Source of the DNA: Phoronis australis
Taxonomy: Eukaryota > Phoronida > Phoronidae
NCBI GenBank assembly: GCA_002633005.1
Contig: NMRA01000543.1
Location: forward strand, 213,188 to 277,187
DNA: 64,000 bases
Direction of reading: 5' to 3'
Below the pieces are notes generated by a model that worked only from the letters and a program-made list of their open reading frames with translations, was not told the origin of the DNA and searched no databases. Shown here in pieces: positions 51,001 through 63,775 of the stretch (within the stretch, counting starts at the first letter, position 1; each line of letters begins with the position of its first letter). Made by a program: the position numbers and the translations under genes.

Positions 51001-54000
51001 TAGCTGAAAATCTACTGCAACGTTCCAAAGTTTTTGCTGTAGGCTATCGGTGTCAGCTGACAGTTTTGTTATGAGTACTGTTCAGTATCAATTTTCAAAT
51101 ACCATAGCCTCGTTGCCAACTATAGGAGTGCAACCCTGTTCAAAGATAACTTAGCTGGAGAACTATTTTAATTTGCATTTGTCAGTGTATGATATTTAAG
51201 ATTAGTTTGTGCGTTTGCGATACAATGATAAGTGGCAATGGTAGACATCAGTTTTTACAGAATGAAGTGAAATAATAATTTCTAAAATAATACTGTCTTG
51301 CGTCAAATTATGAAAATTAATCATGTTTTTGTTTACAAACTTGGGAATGCTGCTGTAGATTTAAGTTGATGAGAAATTTTACAAAATTTCGTACAATTTT
51401 ACTTGTCTGTCATATTGTGTTGTTTATAATTGGGTGATGCCTTGTGTATGAAAAGTACCGAAAACTTTGGTTTTTCCTTAAAACCTTTATGGATAGTTGA
51501 TACAGCATAATGTTGTCCCTTCAGGTATGCTTAAACACAGCGAATTTAAACAATGCAGTTTTGTTATCACCAGCTCTACTCATACTCCATTGTGTTACTT
51601 CTTGATAACAATACAGTTTGTGCATTCTTCCTGATAAGAGCGTGACTTGTGTTTCATGAAAATCCTTGTTTTTATCGCGTGAAGCAAATAGTCATTGTAA
51701 ACTGGGGAAAATGCTGTTCTGGTAGATATTCTTAACTCATAGATGGCACGGTCCTCCTCATTATCAGACATGCAATTCTTTTTCTCACAAGTTACATTTC
51801 TTTTCTCATGCACCACAATTCCGTTCTTGTGAACACATTTCTTTCCTTATGAACTATACTTTTTTGCTTTCAGGATGCACAAGTTGCTCCTGCTCGGTGT
51901 ACCATGTGTTTGTCTGCATGGTACAATTTTTCAAATCTGTGTGTATCTTAGTACCGATTTAATCAGAGCGTGCATGCAATCTGGGGATGAGGATTGTCTA
52001 CTCGGTACTTTAAATTTTGCTGAGATCGATTACATTAACTTCACATTTTAATTTTATAAGTCCGATGATGATGTGTGTGTCTTAATTTCCAGAATTACGA
52101 CGACTTTTTCAATGCAGTGGAAGATGACATGCTTGAGGAATTTCTGCAGTTGGTTGATGCCAAACAGAAGTCTGTAGCACAACTTACAGTACAGGTGTGT
52201 GTATTACTAAGTCTTGTGTTCTGATTAGCCATGAGGGTAATTCTCAGAACGATGAGAATGCATGAGGGTGCCATGTGTGCCATAATGAGTGACTCATTAT
52301 TCACTAGGTGGTGTTTATTAAGAAGGGGTCCATTTTTACCTTTTACTCGGAATTGACCTATTGCCAGGAATTTGAGTGACGGCTTAACTGACCATATAGA
52401 ACTCATCATTCTTGACACACCTTCGTTTCCAAGCTGCCATTTTACCCGACAAACAACCTGTTGCCTAGTGTGTTAGTCGACATTACGCAAGGGGGCGGTG
52501 CTTGCGATAGGTCAAGTAGAGTGACATGTGGAAGCTGTTGAGTATTGTGGGGGTGTTGGTGGATTCCGTGCGAACTGAATAGAAAACTAGTTTCAGGTGT
52601 ACCACCTGGTGATGTTTGAGTTCCTCAGTGGTGAATAAGTCGATTGGACATATTTTGTGTAATTTGCGAAATCACACTTGTGGTCAGTCTACGGCTCTGT
52701 GAAGATTTGCGTGTGTGCAACTGGGCTGGGTGACATAGAAATTTATAAGATTGAGCATCACTGAATGTTGAATCTGACTTAGCAGGAAATAGAGTTTTGT
52801 TATTGTTGTCGGTCATTAGATTAGTTTGGTTTTGTGCCACCAGGCTGTGATCCAGTCCTGCTTGGGGTTGCAGGTTCGCTGTTTCTATAGGATTTGTCAG
52901 CCATTATTTTGCTTTAATCTATTCTCATAAAATTACACGTTCTCTGGCTGTATTTAGTAAGTTTACCTACTCTTCTTCTTAACAAATCTATTCGCCTAGT
53001 ATGAATCGTTTTGAGGAAAATTTATCGAACCAAAAAAGCTGTTTACTTTCTGTAAATTACAATGATATTGATGTTTGACCATTTGACATTTTGACTTAAA
53101 TTGTGGTTTTGATGTATGTTGTTCATAAGCAGATTCAGTGTTGCTCAGTGCAACATTTTTCGCTTAAATCTCTCTGTCCCTGCTGTTTCTCTTCACTGTA
53201 ACTGTCACTCTCGCAGAATAAGGTGGAGCCTGAAGAGAAGAAAGACGAAGAAAAAGAGGATGGCACGGTAACTGCACAAACTAGAACCACTGCCGCTTAC
53301 TTGTTTTGTCTCCCTCTGTTGTCCATAAGGCTAACTAGAACCCTCATTGGTAGCTGCTAATATGGTTCAGGTCCCCTCCTTGTGTTTTTGTCAGTGAACT
53401 AACGTCAGTTAGAACTGAAGCACCTTATACGAACAATTTTCCTGTTGAATCACCTAGTTATATGTACACTTAAAACACGAAAACTAGTCGAAGATATATA
53501 ATACTTGTGTGCCTTAGAACATAAAGTTAAACATCTCATGTCTTACAAGAAGTTTGCTACAGATTTTAGCCATAGTCTTTATAAATGTGTATAAGCAGTA
53601 TTTGGATTCATGGTGATTCCCCATCCACATATTAAAACCATTAAGCCAGTGAGTGTGCTTTAGCACCTGAGGTGACGGATCTAACCGTCATCTTGTTTCT
53701 CCGCTTTTGTTCCGCTGCATAAAAGTGTCTGATTGGCGCACAGACTTTGGGATTCGGTCATCACAGGTTTGATGCAAACGGTGATAATTCACTTTAAATC
53801 CATTTTTAACATTCAGTTGGTTATCCAGCTGTGGCTGTGTCCTGCTGCTGCAACCTTCTTGTAACAATATGCGATGTATTTCCATCAAGATCCCTTTTGG
53901 CTTTTGGGCACAACAAAATGTTAGTCGTGATAATTTCCTTCCAGTAAATTTAACTTGCGTTTTATATGCTCCAGAATTATCTAATTTCTGTCTTCTTCAA

Positions 54001-57000
54001 AATTGCACGTTCTTCTGTTTAGTTAATATTTGAAAAAACAAAATCAACTACAGGGCTACTTTTCCCTATGAAATCGATCTTTAACCTCCTTACCATAAGA
54101 TTTACGTAATACTTTACGATGACAACTATTCAGAACATTTAAGTGTCAAAATGCTTAACAGCTGGTAGGCTGTTTCAAACGTTTTCTGCTTAATTTCAGT
54201 TGCGAGGCGGCTTTCTTATAGCTCCAGTCAAATATCATGACATGGGAATTTTTAAGTCCAGTGTAATAAGCTTCAACTTGATGCTTGTGACTTAAAATAT
54301 GCCCGTCCGTTAACTCAATTCCTTGCACTCATTGACTCTTGATGAAGCACAAAATAAATATTTATTTTTTTTAAAGAAGTTATAGATTTTATCTTGTCTT
54401 GCTTTCAGTGTATATGTACCCCCCCCCCTCCCCCCGAATTTAATGCATTTGTTTGTTTTTTTTGCTGGACTAACTTTATTTATCGTCAAATCAGTTATAT
54501 TTTCTGTCATTGCAATGTACATGTTGTTTTGCTTTAGAAATGAGTTGCTTACAATGTGACTTGTGAACTGGTTGATGAAGAGTTTGATGCGTTTCTTTTA
54601 CAATGGCACGCGTTGCCTTTGAAGGAGACAATTGTCATTGTTGATAGTCGTCGTGTCTTCCATCAATTCATTGCAGATAATTGCGGCGAAGGAGGATGCT
54701 TTTCATCTCAGTTTGGACCAGATATTCATCAAATTTAACTCGTTTGATTTGCCACCTAAAATAACCACTATGATGGTATATGCAACGATTAACATGTTGT
54801 TATTTTGTTATTATTGTGTTATTATTGTGTTGTTATTTTGTTGGCTCATATCTGTTTGTTGCTAACACTTCTTTATGCTCTGTTTTTTCTTGTTGCAAAT
54901 ATTTGTGTTATGTTCAAGCTCTCATGTTTTCAATTTGTGGACAAATTGTGTGGAATAGTAAACCCCAGTTCACACAAAGCTGTTTATTTCTGTCGCATTA
55001 AGGTCATCTGTTATGTGATATGCAATGTGTGGATGTCATGGTTTGGCATTGAAAATTACTGAAATTTTAGACTTAAATAACAAAATTCTACGTACTAACA
55101 TAAGGTTTTTCCAATTTGCTTTGGTGTCCGTTATGGCAAAACTGATTCTGAGTCCTTGACCATCAGACTTCACTTGAGACTTATTATTTAACCAATCATA
55201 TTGCTTGGAACGTAAAGTTTTCTTGAGGCTTGCAATGCAATTGGTCAATTTTCTGGTTACATCTCTGTAACGTTTAGCCTTCTTGGGCCCTGTTATCTCA
55301 CGTGTTCTCGGACGACCTTTTGCGTGTAGTTGTGGAAACCCTGTAGTGTTGTGCATTTGATGTAAGGTTTTGAATTATAGGACGAGGAGGTTCAAGCAGA
55401 AAATGCGACGATGTCGGAGTCACAGCCGTCTGCGGAGTCGACTAAAGAGGAATCTGCCGAGGTACTCTCACATGCATCCTGATCGCGTCTAACCTGCACG
55501 ATGAATGCGCTTTGTGTAACATAATGATCTTCGTAATATGCGGTTCAATTGTAACAACAAGTCTTTTGTTTTGAGTATCCTTTACAGGTCACAGAACTCG
55601 TGTTTGGGATGAAAGCAGTTTGCCTTGCATTTGATATCTGCATGCACAAGTTTTGTCCTTTCAAGGAGTAAATACTGCCTTGGTTTAATAGCATGCAAAA
55701 GTAGTTAAAAATGACAAAGTATTTCTTGTTGACTAGCTTCATGGCGATTCCCTCAAATTCGTGGTGTTTGCATATTTCGTCGGGTGTCCCATACAGCAAA
55801 TATACATTTTGAGACTGTGTATACCTACACACATGAGGATTTGTATGTATAGCATTAGTTAGGGCAAGGTCTTCATCATACTGTAATTAGTGGACATAAT
55901 CGTACAAGATGTGCTGCTGTGGAATTATGCTCGCGCTATTCAATGTATTAAGATCTGTTTGTTGGTCGCTGCATTTCTTTGAATTTGCTGGGCTAGACAC
56001 CTTCACATTGTGTTTGTAAATGTCTGAGGAATTCTTTTCTTGACGTCTCTTGCCCCTATTGATCATTATCGTGGTCAACACGCTTTCACCTTGACCCTTG
56101 GGGTCTTACTGATAAGCTTCAATCTGGCTGCTTAGGATTCCAATTCAGCCTCAGCCACTTCGACTACGGTTTCAAGACAGGTCACGCGAATGGTAAAAAT
56201 TGCTGACACTACGAGTATGTTTTCTGCATACTCGCCAAGAAGTGTGACTGAGAGTTCACGGAGTTCGGTGTCTAGTAAGCCCAAGTCTGACTTGAGTGAC
56301 AAAAGTGCCGACACGTCTTACTATACAGTAAAACGAGAAACCAGCACAGCCATGTCTGTAGTTCTCACAGCTAGTAGCAAGGTAGGGTTTTGCACACTAC
56401 GGATTTTATTCTGAAACATTTGGTCGTTAGGTTCTTCGTTAAAAACTAATCCGAGTAGTCGAAGCTGCAGTGATCTGTTTTGCAATCTGGTGCGTGGTTG
56501 ACTCCTTTTCATGCTGTCAATCCTTGCTATAGTTTCGTAGTTCTAAGCTGTAATTGAATAGATTATAAAAAGATGGGTGTTTGTACATTCTGTTCTACTG
56601 TTTACTGCAAAAGTTATGAAAGAAAATTTTAAGAGTGACTCAATTTCTGGCAGTTTACTTGCACCAAAAAGCTTTTGTTAAGAACTTAGAGGTGTTGTTG
56701 CCGCTCTTCAACGTTGGTTCTCATCGCTGGAGAATACGACAGCTCACAATGGTTGTATTTATCTCTCTGAGGAAGCTAACCCAACGTCAAGTCGTGTGAC
56801 TGAAAACAGTTCGTCGTCCATGACAACATACAAAACGGCGCAGGAACTGTCGTTCTATACCAATCAACTCAGTGAAGAGGTACTATTCATTTCAGCTCGG
56901 TTTGTTTCTGTTCTCTTGGCACCAGTTGGTGTCTTGTTGGCATTGCATTCCTGCTGATCAGTTGTGTTGTTGATCAAATGTTATTGTTGGTTTAATATTC

Positions 57001-60000
57001 GACAGTTCTCGTTGAGGAAATTTTGGTTCTGCATGGCTGTTGAAGACTTAAAATATGCTCGACATTATAACGATTTACTCACAGAAACCACTATTTCTGT
57101 TTTTTACACCTTTCAGGCCATAGGTCGATGACCTGAAATAGTTATTGTATTGTTTTTGTCAAAAATTTGTTTCCTGTCGTAGGTTTTTTTACTGTCTTGT
57201 CGCCTAGAACAAAAAGTGACCCCTTAATTCTTGGCTAGGAATGTCATTCTACAGCACAATTTTAACAGGGTGTGAACCTGAGATTTTTTGCTAAAAATTT
57301 AAATTGTATAGTGGATCGGAATCCACTGAGGTATCTCCCAAACAGAATATTGATTGGTCAGTGGAGAAGTAAGGATGATTTTCTTAGGGATGTTTTGCTA
57401 GAGCTTGAGAGTAGTGGTCCAGGTTGTGTCCAGAATAGCATGTATTGACTGACAGCTTGTGCAGGACCAGAATTTTGCATTGCTTGTGTTTATATGCTAC
57501 CTTTAAAGTTGCATGTAGACACTTGAAATGTACTAGTTTGCACCTTGTTCTTGACATTAACATTATTTCACTTTGTCAATGTAAGAGGTAATGGTTGTTA
57601 ACATTACAGTAGCTAGTCTACTAGACAAAGTTCATTCATCTATCAATAGATGACTGTACTGTTTGTTATAAAGAATGCGGATTGGCTGTCCTAATCCTCT
57701 CTCTCTTAGTGGCTTCTTTTGATTGGTTGATTTCACCAGTTCCATCCGGGTCAACAGCCAAAGACATCTGATTGGTACATAAGCTGGAAGTCATCATCAA
57801 AAATCAATCGAATGTCGTATCTGAACGAATGAAGTCAATCGAATGCAGCCATAGTAACAAGAATACGCATGTGAGATGTACATTGCATTTCTGTATACAA
57901 CTGAATATTGCTGGTAGTCAAGACCTCGTGGCTTCAGACCTGTATCTGTCCACAGCATTGTCAAGCACTGCAAATTCTAATTTCTAGGCATCATTTCCCA
58001 AAGGAAAGAAGTTCTTTCAATTGTCTATGCTTTATTTTTTGTGAAGTGTATTTTCTCGATGCCCTTTTGAAATGCAAGTCGTCATCTGTGCGAGGGTGTA
58101 ATACACATTTTGGGTACATAAAAACAACCATGTTCATGAAAATTGATTTTCCGTTGTGGCAGAATTTGTCCATTATGGTGCAGAAGTGATTCATTTGATA
58201 GTAACTTGGTATATTGAATTCATGATTTGATGAAGGTAACCATGTTGTGTGAGCGGCTGTTTGACTTATTTAGGACACAGTAACTGAAGAAACTGAAGAC
58301 ACATCTGCAGACAAGACAACTGAGGTATACTAGGCATGTTTGCTGTTTGACTCAGTTCTGTACTAACAGCAGATGAGATTTGCAGTTTAAAGGATGCAGA
58401 ACAAAAGTAATGGGACAAAACACAATGGCCCCATCACTACGGCAACTAACGGTTGTAATTCTCTTAATTTTGCTCTGATTAGCACACAATATGGCTGACA
58501 AGTGAAACTCAAAGAAAAATTTAGTCTATTATTAGCATGGTTTGTACTGTGTACATGCCATCATACAGCAACTTATGGTAAATTTTCTACTATTTGTAGC
58601 GAAGTAATCGGTATTTGAAAATCAAAACAATTACAATTTTGCCAATTTGTACGAAATAAGTGGAGAATTCCGTAATTATGTTAACCACAAAAATGACTGG
58701 TACTGACCATTATATTGGCGAAATACGAATTACAGAATGGCTTGGCCATGTTCTTGGTAATTCGCCTTCATTGTCGATCATGAGGTAAGCTGGTGAATGT
58801 GACGATCAATTCAGCTTCAGCCTAGCCGTCATGATGGGGAATGCCAGGTCATTTTGTCTGGATACTTTTACTGTAGCTCTTGATCTGACCTTTAAGCAAC
58901 CCTCGTGCGGGAAATGTTGGACACTGGCAGCAACACCTGCAGTGAAACCTGTTAAAGATACTTGATTGTGATTTCCATCTTGGGGTTTCGTAAAGTCTTC
59001 AATGATTTTATTGTCAAAAACTTGGACTTTACCTCTTGGTACAACGTGTAACTTACTAATAGATAATTCTTATAAAGTGTTGCTGTTGAAGACTGAACCC
59101 AATATGGTGAACTAAACTGTCTAGTTCTATGACTGAACACTAGATGGTGTTACTAGCTGACACTTTGTGCAGGTGTACTAATCTAACAACATTGTATCTC
59201 CATCAACTACTGTCTTTGACCTCTCAGAGCTGGGTTCCTAGAAGGCCGGAACTGTTGGACCTTGATAATTTATCAGATCTTTTGACAAAAGCCTGTAAAG
59301 TTGGCTCTCAACAGAAAAATAGAATAATACAAGAGTTTGCCTGTATTAACTAAATTCTGTTGAATTAATCTGGATTGTATAATACTTTAGTTTTTTATGT
59401 TGCTATAGGAACTGACGGCTGATAAATCTGCAGAGGATCAAGTTAATGATGACTCGGAGGTAGTTGATTAGCATGGTGTGAAACCTAGCATGTACGGCAA
59501 GTGTAATACTGGACTGGTTGTAAAATTTAATGCTGCGTTCACATGACATTATTTATGGGGAGGCAGATAGGATGCTTTAGACCGATGTTCTTTTTTCACA
59601 AGGGCATGCTATTTGACATCTTACAAGTAAATTAAGGTTTTGCCATGATCTTTAAATTACTAAAGATATTCTGGCCTATCGCAGTCATCATAGATGAACA
59701 GAGCCTGACCACAAATTGCAATAAAATTGCTCCAGTTTGGGTCACAATATGGCTGACGAGTGAAATTTTATTCTTTTATTGTAGTGTCTCACAAATGACG
59801 TATCATTTAAGATATACACCATGGCTACCATTCATTAAGCAATGTTTCTAGCGTCTATTCAGAATAATGTTACAGGCCTTTGAAAAAGGAAAATTTTTGG
59901 CAATTAGTTTTGTCTGAAGTTGGTTAGATTTGGCTTAATTTTTTGGAATGTAGTGTTTTCGTGGTAAGAAAGGAGGTTTGGTTATAGATGGAAAGAAGGC

Positions 60001-63000
60001 AGATCGAATGTCTGACTAGAGTTCATGTGTGAAATGTTTCTCAGGTTGTGGATCTGCACGCTGATCTGATGGCCTGTGAATTCTGTGTAAAGCGGCATTG
60101 CTATGATTCCTAATACGAGGCCTATCTCTGACTTAATCACTTGTGTTAGGACAGCACTAATCCAGTTGTTCACCCTCTGATGTTCAAAGCCTGCATGATT
60201 TCAGTACATAAGAAAAAGTAACAGTACTTACACTAAATTTTAAAAGTTATTCTTGCTCATTAGGAACTATCGTCTGAGGAACCCGACTTAGAAAAGAGTG
60301 AATCCAAACCCGAGGTATAGCTGCATGGAGTGACATTTGAGTTTCATGCTTAATATAATGAGAACTGTGAAACTTGGCACTTAGGTATTTACATGAAGTG
60401 CTAGCTTAGTTTCTTTTTCATGTTGAGTTACGTTTAGGAGATGTATGTGGCTGTTGGAGATTTTAATTTAGATAATTGTCCTTTTTATCACCCGATTATT
60501 ATTAAAATGTCACTTTTAAGACACAAAATGGCACTCAAGTGATTTTTTTAATTTTCCCCATGAAAAATATTTAGGAGTAAAATAACATTGTGTTCAAGGT
60601 TTGTGTCCTAGCTAATACCAGACAATACTTTGAAAAAGACCGTGATTCACAAGATTGTTAGAAGCTTTTGAACAGTGAAAAAATGCTGATTTTGTTTGAA
60701 ATTGGTGAGATTTAACTGTTATTTACATTCATTTTAGTAAAAGTATAACGTTTCTTATCAGGAATCTGACACAGAAAAAAATGACTCAAAACCTGAGTAT
60801 ATCATTGCATGGAGTGACACTAACTTTTTGTGAAGTTTCACGCTTAATTGTATGATTAGATTTTTCTCTGAATAAACAACAAGCATGCTTGGTTTGATAC
60901 TGTTGTAGGTTTCAAAAACTTGTTGGTCAACTAATATTAAATTTAATCATTAATGCAGCTTTTATACTGCCTTCCATTAGAAAACTTTTGATTTATACTA
61001 CTGAGCATTATAAGTCTAGCTCAAGTCGTATTGCTAAGGAGCCTAGTGATGGATGAAAGCTAAAAAATGCTGCATTTTTCAAAGAGTAGGGTGAAGATTT
61101 GTGCACAAAGGCAATATGTGCTTACTATACTACCTCAGTAACTGAGTTGGTATATCCTTCTGACCGACCTGTCATAAAGGTAATATGTGCTTACTATACT
61201 ACCTCAGTAACTGAGTTGGTATACCCTTCTGACCGACCTGTCATAAAGTTAATTACACTGCCTAGCTGTTTTATTAATAGAAATGGTTCAGCAATAATTT
61301 TTAAAATCAGAGGTCAGTTTCCTTGTTTTGTGAATTCATGGAGAAAATTTGTGTAAAAGCAAAACTCAGGGGCGGGAGTCCTTACATATATTTATTTAGT
61401 AAATTCATAGAATCCAATTTCCCTGTTCAGATAAGCTGAGTGCAGCCTGAGAGTAGTTTATAGGTGATTGATGTTGTGAGTGTGACAGAGCTAATTATTG
61501 TGAGGTGTGTGAAATTGTTCATTCCAAGCCTAGGCATTACTTATCCGTTTCTTTGATAGAAACTAGCATGATCTGGATAAATGATAAGATAGATCTCAAT
61601 TGATGGCTCAGAGGTCACTACTGTATGTAATAGCACCAGCATGACGCTTTTAGGGCTCTCACTAACGTTCGTCCTTTGGAAATTGAGATATGTATAGGTT
61701 CAGGTCAAATACTCATTTCTGAGTGAATATTCTGTAATTTATGATTACTTTGTTTTGAAATTCCAGCAGTCTGTTTCATCGAAGGTGACTTTAATACTTG
61801 ATTCTGAAATTTGGTGGTCTTGCGCTCCCACTTCCAATTTGGTGACTAACAGTTTAGTCAAATAACTATGGAAACATCACAAGTCTCGAAAAAAATCATA
61901 GTTATTATTAAATCTCAGTATTAACTGTTTCGTGTATATTCTCAGCCTAAGAGTTTGTGGTTTTGTTCAAGTGAGTTTTAATTATTTGCTAGAAAAAGTT
62001 ATGTAGAGTCTAAGACCTAATTTCTGACTTCCTGGTAAGTCTTTAGGTTTCATGAAACAGGCCCTAGGTTTAACATTGCGGTGCTAGAATACTTTCAGCT
62101 TATGGTTAATGGAATAACATGTGACCAACCTTAATAGACTTAGGAAACCATGCTGGTCTCAAGTCGAGAATTTTTCATGGTGTAACTCTACTGTACTTGT
62201 ACAGGGGATTTATGAAACTAAAAATTTGGGGTACTCTGTACTGTTTTACCTAGCGTGGTTGTTGTAGAGGTGTTACAAATATTTTTTGTGCAGTTGCTTT
62301 AAGTACTTCTTTCTCCACTAATGATTTGCTTGTCAGGAACTGACATCTGAAGAAGATGAAGAAGAAATTGAGAAGGTATTTGGCATGGGATATGGCATCA
62401 CTGGTCAGATAGTTCTTATAGTTCACTAGTTTGTCATCGAAGTTTTGTAACAGATTGGAAAATGCACCCTGTTGAAAGCTGGTTTTTATGCTAATGTTGA
62501 GTTTTCTTTTCAGGTGACGCTGGTGATTTTGGTTACAATTTATCAGCTTAATTAGTGCACGATTCGATCTGACTCAATTTCTGTAGTTGCTTCAGATTTC
62601 TGTTTGAGTTGGGATTGTAGAAGACATGCGGAGTTGGTTTCTGAGCAAGAGCCAATACATGGAACAAAATACACTTGTGAAGGAACTGCACAAGTAGAAT
62701 GTTCTTGTGATAAAATAGGTTTTTCATAGTTGTGACAATGTTGCAGAGCAGGTAAAATTTCACTTACTATGAACTTGTTTGTTGTTGATGACTTCATCTA
62801 CGGGTCTTTTCAATGAATGTGAATGTGAAAAAGACCGTTAAATGAGAGTGGAAACATCCGAGTCATAAACAACAAACATGTACATAGTAAGCGAATTTGC
62901 ACCAGCTCTAGAATGCTTGAGAGTATCTGTATGTCTTGTTGATGCACTTTAACTTACCGCGATTACGTTTTCATTTTTGGAGTTTCGTTTAAATCTAATA

Positions 63001-63262
63001 TCTGAATCTTCGGGGATCAGTCATCTGAAGGTCACGCATGAGAATGGTGTGTCGACTTGGAAATGTATCTTTTGCTCTGTAACCAGAATGTGGCTGACTG
63101 GATAATGTCTCTTTGGGTTTTGATGATGATCGTCTACTATCAGTTAAGAGCCAGAGTTGTGTATGATATTGTTACATATTTTTTTCTAATAAATGCGACT
63201 TTGTCTCTTAACAGGAGCCCTCTGCAGAGAAGGAAACGGAGGACTCTGTATCAGAGTCTGAG
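48040..63262 (+). CDS. SH3BGR: SH3-domain-binding glutamic-acid-rich protein (3' end outside window)
   Basis: Twelve phase-0 exons read through: 48040-48087, 50252-50422, 52093-52194, 53217-53267, 55381-55461, 56136-56381, 56772-56879, 58274-58324, 59409-59459, 60264-60314, 62337-62375, 63215-63262, about 349 residues so far. Residues 1-107 match the SH3BGR thioredoxin-like domain (IQLFMSRVSGSG, VLESKKIDYEEVDISSDEDQ, VPQLFKDGQYIGNYDDFFNAVE). The family's PLPPQIF SH3-binding segment is reduced to LVPQLF. The tail is Glu/Ser/Thr-rich: two Ser/Thr-rich exons (82 and 36 aa), then serial 13-17-aa acidic exons. Known: small adaptor-like proteins in muscle and elsewhere, molecular role unsettled. 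No stop codon is seen before the window ends. Exon use in the tail is inferred from splice sites only and may be alternative. It is head-to-head with LCA5L. Confidence 0.87.
49433..49674. mobile_element. Short DNA transposon with an internal 27-bp triplication
   Basis: Ends cagacaaaat and attttgtctg are a perfect 10-bp inverted pair. Near the right end the unit gggaattccgggtcattttg is repeated three times in tandem (49591-49674). A related copy is at 58412-58860. It is in SH3BGR intron 1. Confidence 0.55.
58412..58860. mobile_element. Second copy of the CAGACAAAAT-ended transposon
   Basis: Shares gacaaaa near the left end, 'aatggcttggcc' in the interior and ggtcattttgtctg at the right end with the 49433 element. 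It lacks the triplication and is longer. A weaker relative lies near 20266-20460 (cgtcatgacggggaatta). It is in an SH3BGR intron. Confidence 0.5.
60762..60796 (+). pseudogene. Decayed copy of the acidic exon in SH3BGR
   Basis: After a good tttcttatcag acceptor the sequence reads ESDTEKNDSKP-like and parallels the 3' part of the 60264 exon, including its downstream gcatggagtgacac flank. It lacks about 15 nt, and its final GAG|GTA has lost one G, leaving GA|GTATAT. Using that donor gives 35 nt, which would shift the frame, so I left it out of the coding chain. Confidence 0.55.
61111..61248. repeat. Two tandem 69-bp units
   Basis: aatatgtgcttactatacta through gacctgtcataaag occurs twice with offset 69 and two or so mismatches. 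It is in the intron after the decayed acidic exon and is not a recognised gene. Confidence 0.85.
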
Positions 63263-63447
63263 GTAGATGTGCATGGAGTGGCACATGGGAATATTGTAAC
63301 ATAGTCTCACTAGTTTAGCGATCACAGGTGTCGTGATTTTGAGAATGGATTCACTCTTAATTATTACGAATGTTTCAGAGTGTAAAATACAGTTACAGAA
63401 TACTCTTTGCAGGAGTGAGATATCTGGTTCATCTTGTATCAGTAGGC

Positions 63448-63775
63448 ATCATGCATTGTGTCATGGATGTTTAATAAACATCACGCACGGTGTCATGAAC
63501 GTTCATTAAACACTGCACTATGTCATGCGTGTTCAATAAACATCGTGCATCATACCAAGAATGTTCAATAAGGATTGTGCTCTGTGTGACGAATGTTCAA
63601 TAGACATGGTGCATCATGTCATGAATGTTCAGTAAACATTGTACATTATGCTATGAATGTTCAATAAACATTGTACATTATGCTATGAATGTTCAATAAA
63701 CATTGTACATTATGCTATGAATGTTCAATAAACATTGTACATTATGCTATAAATGTTCAATGAACATCAACAACA
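63448..63775. repeat. Minisatellite, about ten 32-bp units
   Basis: The unit core is atgttcaataaacattgtac plus attatgctatga. Left-hand units are diverged (acgttcattaaacactgcac, atgttcaataaggattgtgc), while the last three or four are almost identical, a gradient expected when an array expands from one end. It begins about 190 bp after the last SH3BGR exon seen. Confidence 0.85.

Larger units (their letters stand above)
58274..63262 (+). repeat. Serially duplicated acidic exon array in SH3BGR
   Basis: Exons at 58274, 59409 and 60264 are each exactly 51 nt and phase 0; 62337 (39 nt) and 63215 (48 nt) are variants. Most begin GAA/GAC/GAG and end GAG before a GTA donor. The intron start is conserved too: ctgcatggagtgacat after 60314, ttgcatggagtgacac after 60796, tgcatggagtggcaca after 63262, with weaker gcatggt/gcatggg matches after 59459 and 62375. 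Shared intronic flank means whole exon-plus-flank units were copied. Confidence 0.7.

Noticed and set aside
54669-54774. Possible extra SH3BGR exon after a ttcattgcag acceptor
   Set aside because: The predicted peptide is not acidic, lacks resemblance to the other tail exons, and the only donor is weak.
63448-63775. CRISPR-like array of regularly spaced repeats
   Set aside because: Units are directly tandem with no unique spacers, and the surrounding DNA is an animal genome; it is a minisatellite.
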